Of a stretch of 64,000 nucleotides of DNA, positions 24,868 to 37,500 are shown piece by piece. Both the position numbers and the translations under genes were made by a program. Origin of the DNA: Lysobacter sp. S4-A87 (GTDB taxonomy: Bacteria > Pseudomonadota > Gammaproteobacteria > Xanthomonadales > Xanthomonadaceae); NCBI RefSeq assembly GCF_022637455.1, contig NZ_CP093341.1, positions 3,658,001 through 3,722,000 on the forward strand. Direction: 5' to 3'. The notes below the pieces were generated by a model. That model did not search any database. It saw only the letters and a program-made list of their open reading frames with translations, and was not told the DNA's origin. How positions within the stretch are numbered: the stretch's first letter is position 1; each line of letters begins with the position of its first letter.

Positions 24868-24970
24868 CGCTCGGCGTTTCCTCGCACCGTCTTCGTCCTG
24901 AGCCTTGAGCCCCTCTGCCGCGTGCCGGAGCTGGGTTGGGGTGAGGGCAGGGCGACGTCCACCCTTCTGA

Positions 24971-26431
<1,461 letters not shown>

Positions 26432-26447
26432 TCCGGTTGCCGATGTG

Positions 26448-26480
26448 AAAAAGAGCCCCGCGAATGCGGGGCTTTTTTTT
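26448..26480 (+). terminator. intrinsic terminator of purA
   Basis: AAAAAGAGCCCCGC / GCGGGGCTTTTTTTT with a short GAAT loop. The A-run on the left lets it serve the convergent DUF4239 gene as well. Confidence 0.92.
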
Positions 26481-26487
26481 GGCGATG

Positions 26488-27261
26488 TCATTTGCCTGTC
26501 GGCAAGGCGATGGCATCGCGCAGGTCGAACATCGGACCTTGAGGCACATTGGTTATGCCGGTCGATGGTCGGTCCAGGTCGATGACCAGTGTCACCGCCA
26601 ACGTCAGCAGCACGAACATCACCGTGGTGGCCTTGCGTTGCGTGCCGCGCTCGTAGCCGACCATGGCGGCGGCCAGCAAGGCGAAGAGGGTCAGGAAGCG
26701 GAGGATCCTGGGCGGTACGTGCGCCTGCCGGGTCGCAAAGCGCTCGGCGGAGAGGTCGATCGAATCGTTGGTCGTGGTCACCAGCAACGCCGCGCGCGGG
26801 GAATCGCGGAACGGGGCGATCACCTTCATCAGTTCATTCCAGTACTGCGTCTGCAGCGCCTCGGTCACCTGGTACTGCTTCGATTCTTCCTCCGCTGTCT
26901 TCGCCAGCCCGAATGCGATGCGCGCATCGACATAGTGGCGCAGGAGTGCTGCCATCCGGTCGCGATCGGGCTGGTCCAGCAATTGCAGGCGCAGCCAGGT
27001 CGTGCCGATGGCGTTGGCTTCCTGGACCACCAGTTCGCGCCTGGACTCGTAGCGCGACAGCGCGATGGAGAAGGTGAAACCGATCAGCAGGGCGAGCAGG
27101 CCCAGCACCGATGTCATCGCGAAGGTGTCGCTGTCCGCGTCCTGCGGTGAGGTGCGACGGTCGCTGAAGTACTTGCCGATCTCGCGCGCGAGCACCAGCC
27201 CGATGAAGAACGCGATCGATATCACCCACAGCGGCAGGCGCGTGAACGTCAGCGGTTCCAT
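26488..27261 (-). CDS. DUF4239-family (bestrophin-like) membrane protein
   Basis: 257 residues. Two membrane helices lie near the N-terminus (VISIAFFIGLVLAREIGKYF and AMTSVLGLLALLIGFTFSIALSRYESRR), a soluble helical middle carries the family-like VVQEANAIGTTWLRLQLL segment, and two C-terminal helices follow (LTLFALLAAAMVGYERG and VMFVLLTLAVTLVIDLDRP). This four-helix layout with the EANAIGT motif is characteristic of DUF4239. Function is unknown; a channel role is only by fold analogy. The next gene is 30 bp upstream on the same strand. Confidence 0.78.
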   Translation of the reverse strand: MEPLTFTRLPLWVISIAFFIGLVLAREIGKYFSDRRTSPQDADSDTFAMTSVLGLLALLIGFTFSIALSRYESRRELVVQEANAIGTTWLRLQLLDQPDRDRMAALLRHYVDARIAFGLAKTAEEESKQYQVTEALQTQYWNELMKVIAPFRDSPRAALLVTTTNDSIDLSAERFATRQAHVPPRILRFLTLFALLAAAMVGYERGTQRKATTVMFVLLTLAVTLVIDLDRPSTGITNVPQGPMFDLRDAIALPTGK

Positions 27262-27291
27262 TACAGGTCCCCTGGTGGATGGCGGAAGCTG

Positions 27292-28098
27292 TCAGTGCTT
27301 GGGAAACAGCAGCGTGAACACGAACCGCAGGCCCCATTCGGCGCCGCTGTCAGGCGCTTCGATGTAGTAGCGGACCCCACCCTGGTAGCTGACCAGTTGC
27401 CGGCCGATCTTGCTGACCTTGCTGTAGCCGAAGTTGATCGGCACGGTCCATTGCTCGCTCTTCCAGTCGTAGGTCGACTCCAGGTTGACCGTGGCGGTCC
27501 GTCCCTGGCCCAGTCCCTTCGACACGAAGGGCTGCAGGAAGGTGTTGCTGATGTCGGCACGGTCGTCGTCGCCGGCGAACGACCAGACGTGATTGACCAG
27601 TGCGCCATAGGTCCATCCCGAATGCGTCTGCTTGAGCACGACTGCGGTCGGTCCCGCGCCCCATTTCTCGGCGCCGAGCAGGTCGTCGCTGGCCGTGGGC
27701 AGGTAGAGCACCGGGCCGATGCCCCATATCCAGCCGGAGCTGGTCGGCGCCTTCGGCGAGAAGAAGAAGCTCTGCAACACGTCGCCGGTGCCGAACTGAC
27801 TGCCAGCGCCGGGGACGACGTCCTCCTGATAGACGATCGGAATGATCGTGCGCGAGATCAGGTTCCAGTCCTCGCTGATCGAAATCGGGATCACCGGCTG
27901 GACGTTGAGGTAGGCCTTGCTGCCGTCGTCGTCCGGACCCAGGCCGTCGTCCCAGTTCAACTGCAGCGGCACGCTGATCAGGCTGGCGACAGGATTGGAC
28001 AGCTGTTTGGCCAGCTCATCCGCGTCCTGCGCATGCGCTGCCGTGCCCAGCGATGAAAGAAACAGCGCGAGGCAGATTGCCATCCGGACCGCTCTCAT
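27292..28098 (-). CDS. exported transporter-like outer membrane protein (MetA-pathway/phenol-degradation type)
   Basis: 268 residues with a signal peptide ending SLGTAAHA-QDAD. The mature protein is strand-rich, with repeated aromatic strands (WGIGPVLYLPTASDD, WTYGALVNHVWSFAGDD, NLESTYDWKSEQWTVPINFG, GVRYYIEAPDSGAEWGLRF) and ends in a beta-strand, RFVFTLLFPKH. This pattern resembles the 'neuromedin U/transporter' group of small outer membrane barrels. Two adjacent ATGs (28101, 28098) exist; the GGGGGAG site is better spaced for 28098. It probably forms an operon with the DUF4239 gene. Substrate unknown. Confidence 0.7.
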   Translation of the reverse strand: MRAVRMAICLALFLSSLGTAAHAQDADELAKQLSNPVASLISVPLQLNWDDGLGPDDDGSKAYLNVQPVIPISISEDWNLISRTIIPIVYQEDVVPGAGSQFGTGDVLQSFFFSPKAPTSSGWIWGIGPVLYLPTASDDLLGAEKWGAGPTAVVLKQTHSGWTYGALVNHVWSFAGDDDRADISNTFLQPFVSKGLGQGRTATVNLESTYDWKSEQWTVPINFGYSKVSKIGRQLVSYQGGVRYYIEAPDSGAEWGLRFVFTLLFPKH

Positions 28099-28101
28099 CA
28101 T

Positions 28102-28515
28102 CGCTCCCCCAGCTGCCAAGGTTGTGCCAGTGACGAGATCCTACGTTCGGTGATTGGGCTTTGCGCTCACAAAAGAATCACGCCGGCAAACTTCTCAACT
28201 GCATCGCCGGTTCACACGCGGAAATTTCGTTCACGTTCCTGATTGGCGAGTAGCGCGGCTGCTAGTCGTGCAGATGTGAAGACGCGATGATTCGCGCGTT
28301 GTTTTCACGCTATTTGCACGTGCGCCGATCAACCTTAAGCAACTGTTCATCGATGGTCCGCGGCGCGCAGTTCGCGCCTGGACCGGTCGATGGATGAGCA
28401 AGGTCGTTGATGCGTAGTTGCTTTCTTGTTGCATGCATTGCGGTAGCGCCGCGGAGCCGGCGCTGTTGCGCAAGTCGGACTTTCAGGACGAACGATCGGC
28501 GACAGAGGGGCTTGC
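28102..28515. promoter_or_regulatory. 414-bp divergent intergenic region upstream of the giant repeat protein
   Basis: Between the outer membrane protein gene (-) and the giant gene (+) lies a noticeably less GC-rich stretch, especially 28150-28340 (e.g. GGAAATTTCG, TTGTTTTCACGC, ACCTTAAGC). A partial dyad, GTGAAGACGCG ... CGCGCGTTGTTTTCAC, around 28275-28308 could be an operator. I see no gene and cannot place a promoter reliably. An AGAGGGG site precedes the giant gene's ATG. Confidence 0.45.
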
Positions 28516-31500
28516 ATGGTTCAATCGGGGCGAAGCGACCCGCAACGCAATCACGCACCCCTCTGGCGTGCCGCGGCGTGGTGCGTGCGCTCGCTTCTGA
28601 TGACCCTGTTGTTGTGCGCGGCGAGTCTTCCCGCGTTCGCCGTCGACCTTCAGGTGTCCGACCTGTCCGACACCGGATCTGACCCCACTCCCGCCGGCGG
28701 CGTGGTGACGTACAGCATCACCGTCGAGAACTCCGACGCGGATGTCGCTGACGGCGCTTACGTGCTGCTCGACCTGCCACCCGGTACCACGGCGGTGAGC
28801 CTGCCGCCTTTCTGCTCTGCCAATGCGGTGGTGCCTACCCGCATCGAGTGCAACCTGGGCAGCCTGGAAGGTGTCTTGGCCGGCGGACAGCCGGTGACCT
28901 TCCAGATCCAGGTGGACACGGGCGCGCTGCCGCCCGGACTCATCACCATCGATGCGGCCGTCGGGCAGTCGCCCCTTCCCGATCCCTCCATTCCCTTGTC
29001 GGACCTGCCGGACACGGACCCGTTCTTCGCAGGTGACGAAAACGCGGCCGACAACCGTGCCTCGCAAAGCACGACGCTGATCGACTCGGCCGATCTGTCG
29101 CTGGAAAAAACGGCCTCGCCCAATCCGGCGGTGGCCGGCGGCATCGTCACCTTCACCATTGCAGTGACCAACAACGGACCCAGTGACGCCACCAACTTCA
29201 GCGTCAACGACTCGCTGCCTGCCGGCCTCAACTACATCGACGGCAGCGCGAGCGGCACTGGCTGGACCTTTGTCGGCCCCAACGGCACGTTCGCCGGTAC
29301 GCTGCCGGCCGGGCAGACCGCCACCTACACGTTCCAGGCGCAGGTCACCGCGACCAGTGGCAGCGTGGTCAACAGCGCCGATGTCACCGCGACCGGGACG
29401 CCGGATCCGAACCCGTCCAACAACGTCGATGACGTCTCGGTGGGCATCGGCGAAGGCGCCGACATGCGCATCAACAAGAGCGTCAGCCCGGCGCCTGCAA
29501 CGGCCGGCGAGACCGTGACGTTCACGATCCTGGTCACCAACGACGGCCCCGGCGCTGCCGAGAATGTCAGCTTCACCGATCCGATGCCGCCCGGGTTCAA
29601 CATCACCGGCGGCAACGAGCCCGCAGGCTGGACCTGCACCACCGGGCCGCTGGGAGGTCAGCGCACGTGTACCCACAACGGTCCGTATCCGGCCGGGTCG
29701 AGCGACACCTTCACCATCACGGCAACCGTGCCGGCCAGCGGTCCCGGCAGCAGCGGCGACCAGACCAATACCGCCACGGTGACCGCCGACACCGCTGATC
29801 CGGCGCCGAACGACAACAGCAGCAGCGTCACGTTCACGGTGCTGACTCCGGGCGCCGACCTGGCGCTGACCAAGGACAAGCAACCGGCACTGGTCAATGT
29901 CTGGGACGGCACCGAGCCCGACCTCGACAGCCAGATGACGACGACCATCAACGTCACCAACCAGGGACCGGACACGGTGACCGGGCAGCTGGTGGTGGTC
30001 GACACGCTGGCGCCGGGCGAACAGTTCCTCGGCGGCGGCCCGACACCGCCGTGGACATGTACCGCGGCGCCGGCCATATATATAGGTCCGGGAAACCCGC
30101 AGGTCGTGACCTGCACGCTCGATGCTTCGGCGTTGCCCTTGGCATCTGGCCAGAGCGCACCGCCGCTTACCATCACCACGCGTGCCCGCGAGGAGGGCAC
30201 GCTGACCAACAACGCCTGCACCGGCGGCTCGGGCGGTTCGCCGGAACCGATCACCGGTGGCGGCGCCAATGTCGATGGCAATCCGGGCAACGACTGTTCA
30301 GGCGATGGCAGCGGCAGCACCACCGAATCGGCCGACCTGAGCATCACCAAGCAGACCAATGGCCCCGGCACCGCCGACAACACCCTGCCGGTGACCTATA
30401 CCAGCTTCACCTACACGATCACCGTCAGCAACGCCGGCCCGAACGGCACGCCGGGTGTGGTCATCAACGACCCGATCCCCGGTTTCATTCCCAATCGCAG
30501 CACCGCCACCGTGGTCGGGCCGCCGGCATGGACCTGCAGCATCGACGGTGGCGGCAGCCTGGTCTGCCGGTCAGGTGCGACGATCCTGGCGCCCGGCACG
30601 AGCGCGACCGCCACTGTCACCGTGAGCGGGCCGCTGGACGACAGCGCGGCACGCCCGGCGGGCATCTGCGGCGCGGTCGCGATGCCGGCCGGGGCGTGGT
30701 GCAACACCGCAGGCGTCGCCGTCGATCCGGCGATCCCAGGCGCGATCGGCGAAATCGACGACAGCAACAACACGGCTTCGGACTTCGTCCGCATTCCGCG
30801 CGTGGCCAACGTGCAGACCACCGCCAAGACGATCACCACCGGCACCACCGGCCAGGTCGGCGTGTCCAGCCAGTCGCGCATCGACTACCGCAACGAGGGG
30901 CCGTCGACGGTGCCGGGCGTGGTGTTCCGCGACGTGATCGGATTGCCGCCGAACGATTCGGGATTCGTGGTCGCCACGGCGACGCGCGACGGCGCCGGCG
31001 ACACCGTCTGCACCGCGGTGGGCGGCGCGAACGTGACGACCGTGGCGAGCCCGGCCGGGCCGCGCTTCCACACCGAAGGCTCGGGTGCTGGCGAGGTGAC
31101 GATCACGTGCACGCCGCTCGACATGGCCAGCGGCCAGGTCAACAGCATGACGGTCGTGATCGTCCCGATCTTCAACCTGACCGGCAATCCGGCACGCGCA
31201 TTCCCGGACACCGGCACCTTCTTCTTCGACCGCAACGGCGACGGTGCGCCCGATCCGAGCGGCGGCACCGATGCCTCGGGTGACTTCGAGTTCAACACCG
31301 TTGCCACCAATGCCGACGATGTGAAGGCGGCGGCGCTGACGTTCGCGACCGGCGAGGTCGACCTGATCACCAACAAGGTCGATATCGGCTTCGCCGGCGG
31401 CGTCGACCCGATGGGCTACGACCCGACCGACCCGAGCCAGAACTTCGTCACGTACCGGATCACCGTTCTCAACAATGGCGGGCCCTCGATCGCGACCGGC

Positions 31501-34500
31501 GTAAGGATCACCGACGTGATCTCGCCGCAGGCCGGCGCGACGGTTCGTTACGACGGCGCTTCGGCGAGCGAGGGCGGCCCCTTCCTGCCGGGCGCCTGCA
31601 ACATCACCGCCGGCAGCAATCCGGTCACCGGCCCGGCCACGCTGACGCTGACTTGCTTCATGCCCGGTGCCGGCTTCGACAACAACCAGCTTGGTGTGAT
31701 CGGCGTCAACGCCGAGAGCGCGTTGTACGTGCGATTCGAGTACCTGACTGCGCCATCGGCGACCGGCGACACGCTGGTCGACCAGGCCAGTTCGGCGGCC
31801 AACGAAACCGACACGCAGCCGGGCAACAACAGCGAGAACGAGAACACCAGCATCCGCACCCGCGCCGACCTGGCGGTAAGCAAGACCACCGTGACCCAGA
31901 CGCCTGCCGCCAGTCCGGCGGTGGCGCTGCCGCCGACGGTTGATCCGGTCACGGTGCGCGAGCCGTTCTTCTATGTCATCGAGGCGGTCAACAACGGTCC
32001 GGGCTCCAGCCTGACGCTCGACCGCAGCGGCACCAATCCGCTGAACGGCCCCGGCACGCGGGTCGTCGATACCTTGCCGGCCGGCGTGATTGTGACCGGG
32101 GCCATCACCTGGCAGAAGATCGGCCCCGATCCGCCGGGCCCCGACGAAGTGCCCAACGGCACCGGCACCTGCACGCTGTCGGGCAGCACCATCGATTGCT
32201 CGGTCGGTGACCTGACCTTCGTGCCGGGCAACGGCGGCCGCGTCCGCATCATCGTGCCGGCGCGCTGGGACAGCGTCCCGCCCGGCGGCACCAGCAGCAA
32301 CACCGCCACCGTCTCGACCCAGCAGGTCGACAACATCAACGGCAACGACACCGTGACCGTGCCGCTGGGCGTGATCGCCTCGACCATCACCGGCACCGTG
32401 TTCGAGGACCGCGACCGCACCGGCGGCAACGGCGGCGTGCCGCAGGATGCGGGCACCGAGCCGCGCATTCCCGGTGTCGCCCTGGCGCTGGCCGGTACCG
32501 ACGTCTACGGCAACGCGATCAGCCTGACCACGACCACCGATGCCAGCGGCAACTTCACCTTCGGCGAGCTGTCGCCGTCGACCAGCGGATACACCATCAC
32601 CGAGACGCAGCCGGTCGGGTTCGTCAACGGACCCGTCGATCCGCCACCGCCGTCGCTCGGTGGCACCTATGCGCGCGGCACCCCTGACTCGAGCTACGCG
32701 ACCATCCCGGTCGGCCGCCAGGATGCTGGCATCAACTACAACTTCCCCGAGCTGATCAACGCCAGCCTGTCGGGCTTCGTCTATTCAGACGTCGACTTCA
32801 GCAACACACGCACGCCAGGCACCGACCTGCCCATCGTCGGCGCGACTGTCGAACTGCTCGACGCGGCCAGCAGCTCCTTGCTGCAAACCGCCACCACCGA
32901 CGGCAACGGCGCATACAGCTTCGTCAACCTCGACCCGCTGGTGATCTATACGCTGCGCGAACCGCTGCCGGCCGGCGATTTCAACAACGCGCCGCTGGCG
33001 GTGAACCCCGGCCTGGTCAGTGGCGCGCCATGCGCCACCGGTTGCGTGCGCGGCACCGCGGTGGGCGGCGATCCGCTCACCACCGACCGCATTTCCACCA
33101 TCGACCTGGCGGTCGGCAACGGGCAGGGCACCGAGTTCAACTTCGGCGAGAACCCGCAGGACACCGCGATCAGCGGTCGCGTCTGGCTCGATCTCGACAA
33201 CGACGGCGTGATCGACACCGGCGAGGCCGGGATCGCCAACATCGGCATCCGCCTTAGCGGCATCAACGAGAACGGTCTGCCGGTCCTGCGCGACACCACC
33301 ACCGACGTCGACGGCAACTATTCCTTCACCGCGATCGTGCCCGGTACGTACACGGTCACCGAGCTGACCCAGCCTCCGGGCACCTTCAACGGCATCACCG
33401 TCGTCGGCAGCCTCGGCGGGACCGCCACGGACCTGGCGACGACGCCATCAGCGATCAGCGCGATCACCACCACCGCGGGCGTCGCCGGCACCGGCTACAA
33501 CTTCGGCGAGATCCAGCCGGCCTCCATTACCGGACGGGTGTTCTATGACTTCAACAATGACGGTGTCTTCGACAGCGGCGAAGCCGGCATTGCAACCGTT
33601 GCCATCAACCTCACCGGCACCGCCGACTCCGGTGCCGCCGTCAACGTCAGTGCCAACAGCGATGCCAACGGCGTGTTCACCTTCCCGGACCTGCGCCCGG
33701 GCACCTACACGCTGACCGAACCGACGCAGCCGCCAGGCACCAACAACGGCATCACCACCGCAGGCACCATCAATGGCGCGGCCAGCGGCACGGCGACGCC
33801 GGTGGCCACGGTGCCCTCGGCGATCAGCAACATTGCCTTGCCAGCTGGCGGCGCATCGATCGAGAACCGGTTCGGCGAGATCGCCGACGGTTCGATTTCC
33901 GGCCGCGTCTGGCTCGACAACAACAACGATGGCGTGATCAACCTCATCGAGAACGGCCTGCCCAACGAGCAGATCCAGCTCGCCGGCATCGTCAGCGGCG
34001 GTGGTGCGATCACGCGCAGCGTGATCACCCTGGCCGACGGAACCTGGTCGTTCACCAGCCTGCCGCCGGGCACCTACATCGTCACCCAGCCCAACCAGCC
34101 GCCCGACACGCTCAGCGGCATCACGGTCGCCGGCACCGGCGGCGGCACCGCGACCGGCGCGGCGACGACGCCGTCGACGGTGGTCGGCATCAGCCTGGCA
34201 ATCAGCCAGGCAGTCGATGGTTACAACTTCGGCGAGATTCCGCCGGCATCGATCATCGGGCGGGTCTACATCGACGGCAACCGCAACGGCGTGCCCGACA
34301 CCATCGAAGTCGGCATCGCCAACGTCGCGGTGGTGCTGTCGGGCATCGACGACCTGGGGCAGGGCGTCTCCGTTCCGGGCACCACTGGGCCGCTGGGCGC
34401 GTTCCGGTTCGAGAACCTGCGTCCGGGCCAGTACCTCGTCACTGAACCGGACCAGCCCCCGGCCACCAGCGACGGCATCACCGAGGCGGGCAACATCGAT

Positions 34501-37500
34501 GGCACCCGCGCCGGCAGCGCGACCCAGGTCGGCGAACTGCCTTCGCGCATCCGCGACATCATCCTCGGCCCGGGCCGGATTGCGCTGGACAACCTCTTCG
34601 GCGAGTTCCCGACCGGTGCGCTCTCCGGACGTGTCTGGCTGGATACCAACAATGACGGCGTGATCGACACCAGCGAAACGGGCATCGCCAGCGTGACCAT
34701 CCAGCTGACCGGCCAGTCGCTGACAGGTACGCCGGTGAGCCTGACGCAGACCACGGATGCGGACGGCCGCTATCGGTTCGAGGGACTGCCCGCGGGCACC
34801 TACGTACTGACCGAGCCCGACCAGCCGCCGGGCACCGTCAACGGCATCACCGTGCCCGGAAGCTCCACCGGAACCGCGACGGCGCCCAACACCGTGCCTT
34901 CGCAGATCAGCGGCATTCTGCTGACGCTGAACCAGGAGGCCATCAATTACAACTTCGGCGAGGCACCGGGCGCGTCGATCGCCGGCAAGGTCTACATCGA
35001 CGAGAACCTCAACGGTGCCTTCGACGCAGGCGAAGCGGGCATCCCGAACGTGATCGTCACGTTGACCGGCAATGACGACCTCGGCCAGACCGTGAACGCG
35101 CCATTGCCGGCGCTGGCGATGGCGCTGGTCGTGAACGGCTCTACCGCGACCGACGCCAACGGCGACTACATCTTCGACACGTTGCGTCCGGGCACCTACA
35201 CGGTGACCGAACCCGACCAGCCGCCGCTGACCACCGACGGCGTGACCACGCCGGGCACGGTCAACGGCGTCTCCGACGGCACGGCGACGCCGCGCGGCAC
35301 GCTGCCCTCGGCCATCAGTGCGATCACCCTCACGCCGGGTGCGGCCGCGATCGGCGCCAACTTCGGCGAGATCGCCGACTCGCCCGACCTCAAGGTCAGC
35401 AAGACCGCCGAGCCGGCGCAGTTCACCGTCAACAACATCGGCCGCTACAGCATCCGCGTGCGCAACACCGGACCGAAACCGACGGTCGGCAACTACGTGG
35501 TCGAAGACCGCCTGCCGCCGGGCCTGACACTGGCGGCAACGCCGACTGGCAACGGCTGGGCCTGCACCGGCGCGATCGGCGAATCGCAGCTGAGCTGCAC
35601 CAGCAGCACGGTGATCGTGCGCGACCAGACCAACCCCGATGCCATCGTGGTCCAGGCCCGGGTGGCCGAATCGGCGGTCGCCAGTTCGCCGGTGAACAAC
35701 GCCGTGCTGGTCGAAGGCGGTGGCGAAGACCAGGCGCATGTTCCGTCGCCCGCCGAGCGCGCGGCCTTCAGTGGCGATGTCACCGCGCTGCCGGTCTGCG
35801 ATCCGGCGATCACCCAGAACGCCTGCCGCATCGCCACGCCCATCCAGCTTGCATCGGCCATTTCGGGCACGGTGTGGTTCGACGCCGGCGATGACGACAC
35901 GCACCTCGACGGCGGCGACCGTCGCCTCGATGGCTGGCGCGTGGAACTGGTCGACCCGGCCAGCAATGCCGTCATCGCAGACGCCGTCACCGCGGCCGAC
36001 GGCACCTATCGCATCCGCGACCTGATCCCGGGCGTTCGCCAGTACGTGCGCTTCCGTCATCCGACTTCCGGCGTGCTGTGGGGCTTCCCGGTCACTGGCG
36101 AGACCGCCGGTGGGCCACCGGCGCCGTGCAATCCCGATGGTGCGATCGCAGGCGGCACCGCCAGCACTTGTCGCGTGACCGACCAGAGCATCAGCCAGCT
36201 CGAAGTGGTGCTGCAGTCCGGCGCCGAGCTGCCGCAGCAGAGCCTGCCGGTCGATCCGGGCGGCGTGGTCTACGACGTGGTCAGCCGTGATCCGGTGCCG
36301 GGCTCCGTCGTCACGCTGGCACCGTCGGGCGTGTGCGCCGGTTTCGAGCCGACGACCTCGATCCTCAACGGCGGCGCCGGTGGTTACAGCATCGACGGCA
36401 CCGCGATCTCGATGACGGTCGACGCCAACGGCTTCTATCAGTTCCTGTTCGCGCCGTCGGCGCCGGCGCGCTGCGACTACACGCTGCGGGTGACGCCGCC
36501 GGGCGGCTTCACCTTCCCGTCGGCGGTGATCCCGTCGCAGCCCAATGCCCTGAACCCGCCGGGCGCGGTCGGCACCAACTTTGAAGTGCAACCGCAGGCC
36601 ACGGCGCCGAGCGCACCGATCGGCCCGGGCACGGCGTACTACCTGTCGCTGGTGGCCGGTTCGGCGACGGCCAGCATCGTCCACAACCACATTCCGCTCG
36701 ATCCGGCGTCCGCGCCGGGCCTGGTGATCAGCAAGACCGGCGACCGCCAGATCGTCGAGCTCGGCGACACGCTGATGTACACCATCACGATCCGGCAAAC
36801 CGCCGGCGCGCCGATGGACACGGTCAACGTCATCGACAACCTGCCGCCGGGCTTCACCTACATCGACGGCACCGCGCGCGCAGACGGCAGTGCCATTCCC
36901 GATCCGGCAGGCAAGCCGGGCCCGCGCCTGGTGTTCACCACCGGGCCGATCTCGGTGGGCGAGCAGATCATCCTGACCTACCGCGTCGGCGTCGGTTCGA
37001 TGCAGGGCGACGGCATCAACCGCGCGCAGGCGTACGGCTGTTCGATCACCGGTGGCTGCGTCGACCCGAACACGCTGCAGCCGCTGCCGGGCGTGGTGCC
37101 GTCCAACCAGGCGCAGTACCGCGTGCGCATCACCGGCGGCGTGTTCACCGACGAAGGCTGCGTGCTCGGCAAGATCTACGTCGACACCAACAACAACCAG
37201 ATGCAGGACCACGAAGAGCTGGGCATCCCCGGCGTGCGCATGTACTTCGAGGACGGCACCTGGATGGTCAGCGACTCGGAGGGCAAGTACAGCTACTGCG
37301 GCCTGCCGCCCAAGAGCCACACGCTGAAGGTCGACGCGAGCACGCTGCCGGTCGGCTCGCGTCTGGTCGCCAGCAGCAACCGCAACCTCGGCGATGCCGA
37401 CAGCCTGTTCATCGACCTCAAGAACGGCGAGCTGCATCGCGCCGACTTCATCGAAGGCAGCGGCTCCAACGAAGTGCTCGAGCAGGTCAAGGCGCGCCGC

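Noticed and set aside
30070-30090. ATATATATAG run inside the giant gene as a promoter
   Set aside because: It is within a continuous coding frame and encodes ordinary residues (Ile-Tyr-Ile-Gly); no -35 element is evident.
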